From positions 448,934,980 to 448,998,979 of the forward strand of contig NC_085137.1 of assembly GCF_035046485.1 (NCBI RefSeq): a stretch of DNA of 64,000 bases, given 5' to 3'. Within the stretch, counting starts at the first letter, position 1, and each line of letters starts with the position of its first letter. A model generated the notes under the pieces. The model made no database searches. It had not been told where the DNA came from and saw only the letters and a program-made list of their open reading frames with translations. The stretch comes from Aedes albopictus. Taxonomy: Eukaryota; Arthropoda; Insecta; Diptera; Culicidae. Position numbers and translations under genes: made by a program. Shown here in pieces: positions 12,401-21,903 of the stretch.

Positions 12401-15400
12401 GGAAAAGGCAGAGAAACTGATGAGTAAATATGCACAAGCTTTCCATCACGAAATGCTGCAAACAACGTAAATCTCGAATGATGCAGTTTTGATATCAAAG
12501 CTTGTAATTGTCGTGCTATTGATGATCAAATATTTGACCAATCATAATAATAAAATAATAACTTAACATGTTTTCCAACAAAATATATTATTCAGATATT
12601 ATTTTATGAACGTATACTAATACTATGATCATAACAAAATGAGATTGTCCAACAAAATATGTTATGGAGAAGCAATGCTTTGATAAGTTAACAATAACAA
12701 AACAAGATATAAAAACAGGTTATGTTATTTCGTAGTTATTAATTTGATATTCTCCTCTGCTCGGGTAATTCTACTATTTTTCTTGTCATTATCAATGCTT
12801 GCTGCAGTACATTGGAAATGCATTACAAGCATTAAATCGACTGTCGTGTCCGGACGGACACCGTGGCATTCCGGTCCAGCCAATTCTGCCGACCGAAACT
12901 CTGCACCAACGACGAAGATTGCGAATGACGAAACCTACTCGTACGACATACTTTACAAGACTGAAGTTTCATTTCATCTTGATCATTTGTTTCGTTTGCT
13001 TTGTTTATTTGGTACCGCATCTTTGCTGCTAATGCTATATGCCCTGTTTATCCTTTGCTCGGTATCCCTCTCAATCCCTACAGCGACCAGGCCTACTGTG
13101 GCCTACTGTGCAATGTTTTTGGTTTTACAAGAAAGCTATTGAGTGGGGAGAAGCCTTTAGAAAAAAAAAACAAGAAAATCGGTGGGGGTGACGATGCTAA
13201 GAAGGTTAATGTCACCCCTTGGTCCTTGGCTTCCTGGGATGGAACACAGGTATTTACTCTGTGTCCTGGCTCTTATGCCTAGACTTAAACGCCTTTACTC
13301 GCTCTCGGGTTTAACTAATTTCATCGTAGAATAAAAATAAAACTTGAGTGAGGGTTTCAGTCATTTATGATGACTTATAATGCAGCCTTTTTATACGTGG
13401 AGCACTTCATATCAATAAATTGTTTTGTGGAGCACCCATAATAGCGCCAAAAGCATACCTAATGACATACTTAATTTTATAATGTTGCCATAATCTCATA
13501 CTTCCCTTTCTCATACTTCCTTTTATAAATATCTCTCGTTTTGTTCATGATCACGACAAGCGTAGAATATGGGGTTCTCTGGCGATATTTTTTTACAGTT
13601 CCCTTAGCAATGACAACATTTTTAGCGGATGCATGCAAACTGCCCATTCACCACTTTTCCCTTTTTTTACACCACCATTTTCCTCAAAGCTTTCTAACAA
13701 ACTTCTTCCAACATTTCTTATGACATCGTCATCGAGAATATATTTTTGGTAGATATCTTGGCGTGTACTTCGAACTGAACCAGCCACGGGCTGAATTTTC
13801 CCATAATAAGAAAAGTTAATAATAATAATTGGCGTGTACTCAGCTGATTGAATTCCAAAATTTGTAGCAAATTCCATAAAAAAAGTCATTGTAATGCTTC
13901 GGCAGATTACTGACAAGATGTGTGATAAATTATTGCCAGTGCTTTCATGGTAAAAGCAGAGCTTGTTAGTCAAAGGTTGGAACAACTTATGAAGAAATCC
14001 CTGCTGAAATTTCTGAAATAATTCTAGAAATATTGAAGAAGCCTCTAAAGATATTTCAGAAAGTTTCACTGAAGAAATTTCAGAAGGAATTCAAAAAAAT
14101 CTGAAGCAAATCCTAAATCAATTTCTGAAAATAAAACAGGAATATTTTAGGAATCCATAGATGGATTTTCTAAAGAAATTCCAAAAGGAACACCTGAAAA
14201 CCCCTGGTGGAATACCCAACAAAATCTCTTAAGATATCTTTGGATAAAAACATCATGGAGAAATCCCCTAATCCTAAACATTTGATTGAATGAATTCCTG
14301 GAGGAATCCATGGAGAAATTCCTAGAGGTACGCTTGGAGCAAATACCCGGCGGAATTTCTGATGAAATTTCCTGCAGGAATCTCTGCAAGAATGTCCTCT
14401 ATCCTTTTTATAAGAAAGTTCATGGAAGGTTTGCTAGATGACTGTTTTGAAAAATTTCTGGAGAAATCTCTATGAAAAAAAATATCAAAGGAATTCGTAG
14501 ATGAATTTCTGTAATTCTTGAATTATTTCCTAAAGAAGTTGATGTAACATTATTGGAAGCAAGACGTTCTTAAGGGTTCTTGGATAAATTTCTGGAGGAC
14601 ATTCTCAAGTCTAACGGAATCCCTTGAAGATTTTGTGAGTTTCTGACTGAATTTCTCTAGAATTTTTTGGATAGTTTCTGGATTTGGTGCTTGGAGTTTC
14701 CAAAGGAGTTGCTGAAAGAATTTCGGCTCTTTCGGCTCTTAGATGCCAATCTCCCGCACTCTCGCGGCCTACGAACGACATGTCCACCCAACTAACAATT
14801 GCAAGTCACAAACAAGCAAACTTGTTGAATTATAGCTTAATAATGGTAATGATAGCTGAACTAAAATTATGCTCAACACATAACTGTTTAAATGATTTTT
14901 CAATTGAGAAAATAGTCAATGTTCGACTTTCCTCATCGGTATCAACAATGATAAATTAAAACACTTTTCAAAAGTTTGGCAAGAAATTTATTCGACAAGC
15001 ATTGATTCTTTCACAAAAGAGTTTAACAAAACATTTGTCTGCATCTTATTAAGCTGATGTATCGATAAGCATATGCTCCTGAACAATGTGCTTTTCACTT
15101 GTCAAATAAACGCCTTCAGTCCGTCATAGCTTGACTCGGAACTTTGTTCGGATTATGGGATAAATCATGGCTAAAACTGTTTAGACAACCAAGTTATTAA
15201 AGAACCAAAATTTTAAACGAACAACATAAAATAAAACAGAAAAGAGTTTTGTAGTTTAACATTGAGTGCCAAGAGACGTAATCAACGTAAAAATGAGGCA
15301 TTTATTTATTATTATTAATCTGTAACAAGATATCTTGTACCTTGATTATTATATTTTTTATCTTCCGCAGCAGTTCGTTTGTACGAAACGCTTGGATCAA

Positions 15401-18400
15401 TGCATTTGACATTTAAGTGCTGAATATTGTTCCCACAAACACCTAGATAATCAAACAGCATTCAGAAATCGACAAATTTCAAGTATCCCTAAACATCCTT
15501 ATGCACTATTTATTGAACATAATATCAAGATTCCATGACAAAAACATAAATAAAAAAAATGCTTAACGGATCTTCGACTGAGCATGAGTAGATTACCTGA
15601 ACAGATGCTGTGAACGCACCATGTCCAAGACCATACCGCACCACATATTGTCATACATTTTAAAAGATCGATATTTAATAATAAAATTAAAAACATTCAT
15701 ATCGCAATTAGTTTGTCTGGAAACAAAATCTTCAATAAAGACCAACTTTTTTGGCCGCATTCGATACAAGTTTTCTCACCGTGCGATAAAAATATTGACA
15801 GTGAAATCAGAATGGAAAACACGTGTTTTGGGCTGAACAGCTGTTGAAGTATAAGGCGTTGTTCAGTTGATTACCACGTGCTGTGCTAACTCACCACTGC
15901 TGAACACAAGTTCAGGAGTGATCATTATTGAGTCATGGGAGATTATGTTTTGCTTTGGGTGCTGCATCTCACCATCTCTAGGATGGCGCAGATAGGAAGG
16001 CATGCGGCTGGCAATCGACAGGTCTCGAGTTCTAATCCGGATTTAGGTAATTTTATATGTAATTCTTATTTCATAATAGGTGTTCTCAACAATAAAGCAA
16101 ATAAATACTCTCATGAGAGTTCAACATTTTTGCATTTTATTTATTTTCAGTCATTTTTGCCAAAGCTGAATAACAACTTTCTTGTACATTTGTAAAACGC
16201 TTTGAACAACAAAAAAATAAGTTGGTGCACAACATGATGCTTTATAACTTCTCCAAATTTGTGTGAACAAAACCCGAACATAGGTTGTACGTGAACATAA
16301 TTCAAATGTTATTCAACATTATGCTGATTTAATTCGTCATAATGGTGCCTGTTAAATGAGTGATTGTTAGTTGGGCATCTAAGAGCCGAAAGAGAGATAA
16401 AGTGGTGCTTCGAATCCAGTTTGACTTTCTATTCTGCAGAGTTGTAACTTGTTCTGTAGCTTAGTTGGTTAAAGCGCCGGACTAGCGATAACGGAGTCGT
16501 GAGTTCGAATCCCACCAAAACAAGTGGTAATTTTTCCACAAAATTTATCTCTCAATTTGCCAATTAAACGTACTTTGCCTAAAAGTACTTCAAGTTTTTA
16601 CGTCCCGAATGGATCTCACAATTAAAAAAAAGAGTCTCTGGAGGTATTTCTAAAGAAATCCCATGAAGATTTTCTGACAGAAATTCAGATTTTCAAAAAC
16701 AAAATCCTAGAGCAATTTCAAAAGCAAACCCCGGATCGAATTTTGGAATAAATCCTTTGGAAGATCGTTTGAGAGAATTCTAAAAGGTATTACCAAAGGG
16801 TTTATCGAAAAAAAAAACCTAGAAAAGTCCCTACAAAATCTCTGTTTAGAGATTTTGTAAGATCTCTGTGCATCTGTGAAGGGTTTTCTAAAGAAATCTA
16901 TGGAGAAATTTCTGCAGTTTGTCATACACAACTCTTTGTGAAAGTTCTGGAGGATTTCCTAGTGGAATTTCTGGAGAAATTGAAGGTTGCTGTGGGAATT
17001 TCTGGTGAAATCCTTGGAAGAACTTCCATAGTTATCCCAGTATAGATGTTTGAAGGAACTTTTGAAACATTGTTTTTGTAAAACTCTGGAATAGTTTCTG
17101 TAGGCATCGCTGAATGCTTTATTAAAGAAATCTCTGGAGGATTCCTAAATAAATGTCTATGGAAATTTCGGAAGAAATCTCTGATGGAATTTCTGTTCAA
17201 ATTCATGGATATTTTTTTTTGGAAAAAATGGAGGAATTTCAGAAGTAAATCATGAAAGATGCTTTGAAAGAATTCTTTGTGTAATTTGTAGAATAGGATG
17301 AATTTCTTAACAACTCCATGAAGAAAATTTCCAAATGAATCCCCAGAAGATTTTTTTTTTTCAAACAATCCGTGAAAGAACTTTTGGTCGAATACTCGGA
17401 CAAATATTCCAAAGATTTTTTTTAATGATTTTTAGAGGAATTTCTGAAGGATTTTTTGTTAGATTTTTCAAAGGAATCTCCAAACGAATGACTAAAGAAG
17501 TTTTTTAATTAATATCCAGAGGAATTTCTGAAGTTATCCCTGAATTGAGAAATTCAAACAATCTTCGAAATGAAAAAAGTGAAAAACCATGAAGGAATTG
17601 GTAAAGCAATTCATGCCAGATTTTGTATAAGAAGTTTTTGTGACACTTCGAAGTGTAGAATTAGCTTTAAGTTAAAATACACATTAATAAAAAAAAATGT
17701 GACACTTCTGAAGGAACACATGGAAGATTTTCTGAAATAATCTGTAACATGATGATTTGATTTGGGAGCGAGACAAGCAAGAGGGGTTTTCATCCTTTTT
17801 TATCATTTTCTAGCGATTAAGCAAGAAAAATTTAATATCCCAGACTTTATGTAATTGGCGGCCTGGTTTCAACGAGAATTGCCCCCATAGTAAATTGAAT
17901 TCTAATGTTCCATAGACATCCTGAAAGGCATTTATGTGCGTTTCAGGGACATTTTAGGAGCAATTTCAGGGAGTCTCAGGGGTTTTAAGGGCGTTCAAGA
18001 AAGTTTGAGCGAGATCCAGAGGCGTTTCAGGGGTCTCTCCAATTTTGGGCGGTTCCAAGGTCGTTTGGAGTTTCAAGAGTATTAAAAATGTTTCAGGGGG
18101 GGCTCACGGAGTTTCAAGTGGTTTTCAGAGCCAGTTCAGAGGATTTCAAAGTGTTTCAGGGGGTCCCAGAAAGTTTCAGGGGATCTCAAGTTTATTTTAT
18201 GGAAATTTCGAAGTTTTAGGGGTTTTCAGGAGGGATTGAGATGCGTTTTTGAGTGTTGCAAGGAGTTTCAAGAGATCTCAAAAGGCTTCAAGAGGGCTTA
18301 GAGTGGCGTTTCAGGGATTTTCAGATGTACCTCCTACCTCAGAGGGTTTCCAGCGGCACTTCAGTGGATCTCAGGGGAAATCAGTGGTTTTTCAAGCGTT

Positions 18401-19349
18401 CAAGTGGTTTTTAAAGGTGAAACTGGATGGATTTTCTAATTTATCGTTTTTTTTTTATTTTTTATTAAATAACGGAGCAATATTTTCAAAATCAGCTTCC
18501 ATACACATTTAGAAGAAGGATCAATATCTCGTGATTTTTTTCCTGGTGGAATTTTTTTTTTCATTTTTACAAAAAACATGCTTAAACAAGTTTAAAAATA
18601 AAACGGAAATCATTTTCCACTAGGAAAAAAAATCAGGAGGTACCTAGGGGCTGTCCATTTATTACGTAATGGAATTTTTACGGTTTTTCGACACCCCCAC
18701 CCCCTCTTGTAAGATTTTTTTGTATGAAAACAAAAATATTTGTGTATGGCACGCAAGTTTCTCATACCCCCCTCCCCCAAAAATCCTTACGTCATTAATG
18801 GACAGCCCCTAGATCCTTCCTCTAAAATACGTCGTTATTTAATAAGAAATAAATTAAAAAATGGGAAATGCATCCAGTTTTGCCTTAATAGCTCATTTTT
18901 CAACAATTCCGTCAGGTGTTTCAGGAGGTCTCAGAGATGTTTCCGGGGATTTCAGGAGGGTCTCTTCGTATCGTCTCGCTGTAGACCTTGCGGAAGCTCT
19001 CCCCCTCCCCCTCACAGTCAGTTCTTCTCATTTGCATACAGCTTAACTCACATCTACCCATTTCTATCATTCCAAAACAGCGCAAAGTCCACCTCCAGAA
19101 GATCAACAGCCCAGCAAACGCCACTGGATGGCCGATAACCTCTTGGGCACGGTACCTGTGCCAAGTCACCACTATCAGCTGGCCAACATTGAAAACATCA
19201 GTTCCAACGTCAACCGAGCTGTGGCATCCTCCAGCACCTCTCGCCACAAAATCTCCACGGCAAACTTCTATCCTCATCCGGCGGTGGCGGTAAGTTCCGA
19301 GGAAGAATCCAGCGAGTCAAGCCATACTAATCTAGTAGGAGGACGCTAA
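422..19349 (+). CDS. PKNOX: PREP/PKNOX-class TALE homeodomain transcription factor, 8 exons
   Basis: Coding exons: 422-675, 9576-9720, 9791-10060, 10121-10205, 10269-10636, 10759-10824, 10896-10968 and 19081-19349 (stop TAA). They join in frame with GT-AG introns to about 509 residues. The N-terminus holds a Gly-rich run from GGT/GGC codons. Exons 2-3 encode the MEIS/PREP PBX-binding domain ([16 protein letters not shown] ... [19 protein letters not shown], about residues 85-190). A TALE homeodomain (about 351-413) is split over exons 5, 6 and 7 and includes HPYPTEDEK and [25 protein letters not shown], the NLLR motif after the domain and ILQPML after the homeodomain favour PREP/PKNOX over MEIS/homothorax. 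Known role of the family: nuclear DNA-binding partner of PBX/Extradenticle. The C-terminus contains [14 protein letters not shown] and an acidic, Ser-rich tail. Introns 1 (8.9 kb) and 7 (8.1 kb) are transposon-filled. Exon calls were made by eye; the large introns could hide extra exons. Confidence 0.9.
867..2200. repeat. Interspersed repeat in PKNOX intron 1
   Basis: The block begins with CTAGTCTACACATACA and AAGAATCCTGGAAAATG motifs that recur near 11,150 and 20,060, and ends with the TTATGCCTAGGCTTAAGCG region, which recurs near 13,270. It is therefore a dispersed family present at least three times here. The middle (about 1100-1500) contains several degenerate copies of a 'cggcaaagttgta / gaagacatcaa' motif. 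No coding capacity was recognised. A small inverted-repeat element has inserted at 1892. Confidence 0.6.
1892..2150. mobile_element. 259-bp TIR element with 9-bp target duplication (MULE-like MITE)
   Basis: The ends are inverted repeats ACAGACAAACAGACGTAACA... / ...TGTTATGTCTGTTTGTCTGT. GCCCTGGCC flanks it on both sides (1883-1891 and 2151-2159), a 9-bp target-site duplication as in Mutator-like elements. The uninterrupted host sequence is seen in the related repeat near 13,265. A second, longer copy lies at 25527-27305. Confidence 0.75.
2336..2494. mobile_element. Short foldback/MITE
   Basis: Two imperfect inverted arms: GAAGTGCGGAATCTCAAATA at the left is mirrored by the sequence around 2475-2494, and the arms meet at CATTAGCTCATAATG near 2410-2424. 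The element is about 155 bp. There is no coding capacity and no target duplication was recognised. Confidence 0.6.
2500..3437. other. Intron 1 sequence without recognisable gene
   Basis: AT-rich intronic DNA between the foldback and the BEL fragment. Short open frames here (around 2800-2980 and 3179-3460) show no family signature. The end probably contains decayed BEL reverse transcriptase sequence, but it is too eroded to call. Confidence 0.4.
3438..4362 (+). pseudogene. BEL/Pao retrotransposon pol fragment (reverse transcriptase / RNase H)
   Basis: Translation gives [20 protein letters not shown], then [20 protein letters not shown], which carries the Y-x-D-D catalytic motif of BEL/Pao reverse transcriptase, then LGLIWDP and (after a frame shift) [20 protein letters not shown]. 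RNase H-proximal sequence follows ([17 protein letters not shown]) with stops. The pol is broken by at least one frameshift and several stops and is interrupted at 4363 by a MITE; it resumes near 6305. It is a dead element inside PKNOX intron 1, on the same strand. Confidence 0.85.
4363..4575. mobile_element. 213-bp TIR MITE
   Basis: Terminal inverted repeat CTTAAGGCTCAATTGAGAAT at the left is mirrored exactly by ATTCTCAATTGAGCCTTAAG at the right. There is no open frame. It splits the BEL RNase H region from downstream sequence. Target duplication is unclear. Confidence 0.75.
4576..5551. repeat. Unclassified repetitive intronic DNA
   Basis: It holds two similar segments containing CATTGTTCGCTT(T/C)ACGCGG...AGTGATCG (near 5020-5080 and 5130-5185), and a sentence-like repeat, TTATGGTTRAATAACGATTT, at about 4770 and 5182. 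These look like internal direct repeats of an unidentified element. No coding signature. Confidence 0.35.
5552..5823 (-). mobile_element. tRNA-derived SINE (Feilai-like)
   Basis: Read on the - strand, the head GTTAGCCTAGTGGTTAAGGC resembles a tRNA A box region, and GGTTCGATTCCC is a near-perfect B box (pol III promoter). A tRNA-unrelated body follows and ends near a (TTC)n run at 5552-5570. The same body with a different head is seen at 11,590-11,865. Feilai assignment is by resemblance to the known Ae. aegypti family, not a search. Confidence 0.75.
5824..6064. other. Intronic DNA, no feature recognised
   Basis: A short stretch between the SINE and the R1 fragment. No repeats or open frames of known type were seen. 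Confidence 0.3.
6083..6304 (-). pseudogene. R1-clade LINE reverse transcriptase fragment
   Basis: On the - strand the translation includes [20 protein letters not shown] and [11 protein letters not shown]. These are the palm motifs (PQG and F/Y-ADD) of a non-LTR reverse transcriptase, closest in style to R1-clade elements. Only about 70 codons remain, truncated on both sides, and BEL sequence begins directly beyond. Confidence 0.75.
6367..6799 (-). mobile_element. tRNA-derived SINE with 14-bp target duplication
   Basis: The - strand begins with GGCCCGTGGCGCAATCGGTC (tRNA-like 5' half with A box) and carries GGTTCGATCCCAGCCCC (B box and 3' half), followed by a tRNA-unrelated body. TACTAGTCGATGTT occurs at both 6353-6366 and 6800-6813 as a target-site duplication, and removal restores the BEL integrase frame SRCYRCFK. 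It is a different SINE from the Feilai-like copies. Confidence 0.85.
7308..7468. mobile_element. 161-bp foldback insertion in BEL integrase
   Basis: Nearly the whole insert is an inverted repeat: AACACACATGTTATA... and GACAGCGCAAGTTTTGGTTG at the left are mirrored at the right. TGCCCAAG is present on both sides (7300-7307, 7469-7476), consistent with an 8-bp target duplication; excision restores the integrase frame HLPK-RIV. An alternative reading puts CCCAAG inside the inverted repeat. Confidence 0.75.
8011..9575. other. 3' part of PKNOX intron 1
   Basis: Mostly unassigned, AT-rich DNA; part of 8040-8470 may be decayed BEL 3' sequence. A trinucleotide microsatellite (CGT/ATC) sits at about 9204-9262, and a 16-T run at about 9514-9531 lies shortly before the exon 2 acceptor. 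Several poly-T and TATAAA-like tracts occur, none interpretable as a gene. Confidence 0.4.
9204..9262. repeat. Trinucleotide microsatellite (TCG/TCA)n
   Basis: Tandem TCGTCATCGTCGTCATCG followed by TCATCATCGTCGTC, imperfect, in intron 1. The antisense open frame full of Asp is an artefact of this repeat. Confidence 0.8.
10206..10268 (+). other. 63-bp optional intron (exitron-like) in PKNOX
   Basis: The segment has a good donor (GTAAGG at 10206) and an AG acceptor at 10267-10268, and splicing gives a V-G-H junction. It is a multiple of three with no stop, so retention would insert 21 residues (GKDQ...NMNA) in frame. Its length suits a short dipteran intron, but the pyrimidine tract is weak. 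Whether it is constitutively removed cannot be told from DNA. Confidence 0.55.
10969..11209. repeat. PKNOX intron 7 start, with CTAGT tandem and dispersed repeat
   Basis: After the exon 7 donor there is a short tandem of TAGTC units (about 11,131-11,152), leading into the same dispersed repeat seen at 867 (CCATTCATT...AAGAATCCTGGAAAATG). The repeat is interrupted at 11,210 by a TIR element and continues at about 12,768. Confidence 0.6.
11210..12765. mobile_element. 1.56-kb TIR element with TA target duplication
   Basis: Ends are CCCGAGCAGA... and ...TCTGCTCGGG; TA flanks both sides. The empty site is visible in the paralogous repeat at about 945 (ATCGACTAATTC). The interior is AT-rich with many ATAACAAAATAAC motifs and no transposase, so it is non-autonomous. 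It contains a SINE at about 11,590-11,865, preceded by a (TC)n run. Confidence 0.8.
11590..11865 (-). mobile_element. Feilai-like SINE
   Basis: On the - strand the tRNA-like head ATATAGCCGAGGCGGTAAAC carries an A box and GAGTTCGATTCCCGG a B box. The body (GATCTTTTCGTAAAGG..., GGGCATAGAGTATC) and tail (GTGCTCATAGAACAC) follow. It is nested in the TA-flanked element. Confidence 0.85.
12766..13320. repeat. Dispersed repeat continuation
   Basis: This is the continuation of the repeat interrupted at 11,210. It has GGCCTACTGTG motifs, GTGACGATGCTAAGAAGGTT and a TTATGCCTAGACTTAAACG end, which parallel 1000-2190. The open frames crossing it have no protein signature. Confidence 0.6.
13321..13979. 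other. PKNOX intron 7, no feature recognised
   Basis: AT-rich intronic DNA. The 158-codon antisense open frame ending near 13,593 is partly built from the repeat that follows and has no recognisable domain. Confidence 0.35.
13980..14700. repeat. Degenerate 12-bp-period repeat (GAAATTYCTGRA type)
   Basis: The GAAATTTCTGAA / GGAATTCCTGGA motif recurs about every 12 bases, with heavy decay. It is the same family as the larger block at 33.4-36.8 kb. Open frames through it are periodic artefacts. Confidence 0.75.
14729..16392. mobile_element. 1.66-kb TIR element
   Basis: CTTTCGGCTCTTAGATGCC at the left is mirrored by GGCATCTAAGAGCCGAAAG at the right. The next inner block (CCCAACTAACAATTG / AGTGATTGTTAGTTGGG) is also inverted, but on the left it is displaced by about 38 bp of extra sequence. 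No transposase was recognised. A tRNA-like SINE head lies at about 15,972-16,045. Confidence 0.7.
15972..16046 (+). other. tRNA-like SINE head
   Basis: TAGGATGGCGCAGATAGGAA resembles a tRNA 5' part with A box, and GAGTTCTAATCCGG a decayed B box, spaced as in a tRNA. No cloverleaf with a clean anticodon stem could be drawn. It is probably a SINE remnant inside the TIR element. Confidence 0.45.
16447..16522 (+). other. tRNA-like sequence (SINE head or tRNA pseudogene)
   Basis: CTTGTTCTGTAGCTTAGTTG, a D-arm-like segment, GAGTTCGAATCCCAC (perfect B box) and AAAACAAG give 5'/3' acceptor pairing. The anticodon stem CCGGA does not pair with its expected partner (TAACG), so a functional tRNA is unlikely. 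It lies just outside the TIR element, before another 12-bp repeat block. Confidence 0.5.
16610..17600. repeat. Degenerate 12-bp-period repeat
   Basis: Repeated GGAATTTCTG(G/A)A-like units with many substitutions and A- or T-rich insertions, the same family as 13,980-14,700. Purine/pyrimidine skew and open frames reflect the repeat only. Confidence 0.7.
17900..18425. repeat. Degenerate GTTTCAGGGG-type repeat
   Basis: Many copies of (G)TTTCAGGGG / GTTTCAAG, spaced irregularly about 12-20 bases apart. It has a different core from the GAATTCCTGGA block but similar behaviour. No gene. Confidence 0.6.
18644..18812. mobile_element. MITE, CTAGGGGCTGTCC family (copy 1)
   Basis: Inverted ends GGGGCTGTCCATTTATTACG and the mirrored ATTAATGGACAGCCCC are flanked by TA. 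The interior has C-rich ACACCCCCACCCCC and CCCCCTCCC tracts. A second copy is at 41,474-41,643. Confidence 0.75.
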
Positions 19350-20040
19350 CGTCGCCACCTTGGCATACAACAGTTATATAGCAAACCTAATGCAACCTCA
19401 ACAACGTAACCGACGTATACTAAACGGAATCTACCGTGTGCAAATCAAAATGCCATAACCAAGTCTAGTTCTAGGGACGTCTCGGTCCCGAAATTTATTT
19501 ATTAAGCATACTTCGCCGTAAAGTAACAAACATGAGATAAGAAGATTATTTTCTTTATTTTTACACTACTCAATGAAACCGGCCGGCGATTATTTCGATT
19601 CCACGCGCGCGTATACGAGTTTTCCAATGATTAAGTACGACTCTTATGAGTCAATTACCGGGCAATTAGTTAGGCATTAAGGTCAGTAGGTCAACGCGAA
19701 TGGCGCTGTTCTGTTGATAGACGCCTGACGCTTGGTGTATACAGTATACACACGAGCCAAATCTGCTGGAAGTAAACGTAACACATTGATTGTTGCACTT
19801 TATTTACGTCGCACCGTGTCGGTCGGCCGCCCGGATTTGCTCTGATTATGGCCGGGATTTTTTTTAACACATAGGTAGTACATATACTTACGGCAAATGT
19901 TTTGCAAAACGATGGCGATGACGATGATGAGAGAACCCGGCGGTCAGCCGGGTGCAACAACCGGTCAAGGTTGCCTACTGGAGACGCACGTGGTGAATGC
20001 TATTATTTAATAACCAACAATGGTATTTCTAATCTGGCCT
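19350..20040 (+). other. PKNOX proximal 3' flank (probable 3'UTR)
   Basis: Sequence directly after the stop has little repeat content. No AATAAA signal was found in it, so the transcript may extend further; the nearest good candidates are at 31,468 and 33,186. The open frame near 19,691-19,960 on the other strand has no signature. Confidence 0.4.
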
Positions 20041-20270
20041 ATAGTCTAGTCTGGTCCATGCTGGTCTACACTTACACTACTATTCAAAGAAAGAATCCTG
20101 GAAAATGATATAATTTTTCTTTTCATTAGTTATTCTTGCAGTATATCGGGATGCATTACAAACATCGAAAGTGTCGGGCCTACTGTACAGCGTTACTGAT
20201 TCCACTAAAAAGTTATTGGTGAGGACTATATCGTGCCAAACGCTTAGTTATATTAAAAGCAAGATACGTG
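20041..20270. repeat. Dispersed repeat, third copy
   Basis: GTCTAGTCTGG..., AAGAATCCTGGAAAATGATA and GGGCCTACTGTACAGCG match the blocks at 867 and 11,130. Confidence 0.6.
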
Positions 20271-21294
20271 CAAATCCTTTTTTCAGGAATTCTCGGTCAG
20301 TCAACTAAAATCTCTTTACTGATTTGGTTGCGGCCAAATTTCATGAATATTCACCATCCGTTGACACTCCAAGTGATTTGGATGATGTCGTTGATATTAC
20401 AACGGCCTTCATTATGGAAGCTTTTGAAGAAGCTTGTCCTCTACGGTCTGTGAAGACTACAAGAGGAACCCCTTGGTGGGAGTCTGATCTGGCGAAGTTC
20501 AGGAAACACATAGAAAGATTTGGAACAGACGACGTTCAGCTGGATCGGAGGCTGTCAGGTCGGCTCGCAAGGCCTATAGGAAAGTTCTTCGGTCTACTGA
20601 ACGATCCGGCTAGAAAAACCTTCAGTTTGAGTGAAGTCAGTCAGTTGAACGACATCCTTGCGCAAGCACTTGCTTGCGAAATCTAAGGATTTCCAAGTGA
20701 ACGAACTTGCTCATGGTATATTCCCAAATCTTGAGGGGATGTTTACTGTGAAGTATATTCCGAAAATGGGTCGTGCGTCGTATTAAGAAGCAGAGATTCA
20801 CACCTATCAGTTGGACCTCTTTTCTTCCGAAATGCTAAGAACGGATTGTCGATTATCGCATCCGTGATGTTCATTTGACTAACATGCATCTTCATGTGAA
20901 CCAACATGCCTAACAATCTGTTAAGTCCACTGTGACCCTTTTACACAAAGTTGCTCACGATATCGAGAAAGCATTCACTTAAAAACAATCTTGTTTGGCT
21001 GTATTCTTAAAGCTTGAGGGTGCTTTTGCAAAGTGCCTTCCGATGCCTTATTGGAATCCGTACGGAGTCATGGTGTATCTCCAATGATTTCCAATTGGAT
21101 TTATCAAACGCTCAAAAACTGACATCTTTTCTCGACATTGCGTCAGGCAGCGATTAAGAAATTGAGTGTTTGTGGATGCCCTCAAGGGGGAGTCTGGTAA
21201 CCACTTTTGTGGAACCTCGTAGCAGACACCCTATTGAGGCAACTCAATTATAGCGGTTTTCTTTCCTATAGTTTTGCTGACGACTACCTAATAT

Positions 21295-21576
21295 CACAGA
21301 GAACAGACATCCAAGTCCAGTTCCGAATCTGTGTAAGGAATTTAACTGCCATTTGAAATCGGCAACAAGCGTGGCGCTGCAATCGCTTAATTTCCCATAC
21401 TAATTTAATTCACCACTTGAAATGTTTCAATTCACCACTGACTGTGGCAATATGGTGTTTGGTGGCGTTAGTGTTGTCATCATGTGTTGGTTTGCAACGT
21501 TACTCAAGTAAAGATTCAAATCCTTACACAACTTTCCGAAAGAAATTTGTTCTAGCCTGGATGTCTGTTCTCTGTG
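21295..21576. mobile_element. 282-bp TIR element with 7-bp target duplication (copy 1)
   Basis: The ends CACAGAGAACAGACATCCAA and TGGATGTCTGTTCTCTGTG are inverted. CTAATAT flanks both sides (21,288-21,294 and 21,577-21,583), and excision restores the LOA reading frame DYLIFLVNM. A second copy lies at 27,794-28,086. Confidence 0.85.
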
Positions 21577-21903
21577 CTAATATTTTTAGTTAATATGTGC
21601 ATCAGTACCCTTTTCGACCTGATGCAAAGCGCTCTACAGGTAGTTGAGGGTTGGTGTCGCCAATTTGGCCTATCGGTTAATCCGAGTAAAGCATCTATTG
21701 TTCTTTTCACGGAATGGCGAAATCGTAATAGCGTTCGACATTTGCGTCTTTTGATTCTGATATTAATGTGACTGAACAGATCCAGTGCGTTGGAGTTGAA
21801 GCTTTCCTGGACACCTAATATTGAATTCAGAATCAAGAAAGCTTGTATGGCCTTCGGGCAATCCCGGTGGACCTTTGGTAATACATGGGGTCTAAAACCA
21901 AAG

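Noticed and set aside
16447..16522. Functional tRNA gene
   Set aside because: A and B boxes and an acceptor stem are present, but the anticodon stem does not pair; a SINE head or pseudogene is more likely.
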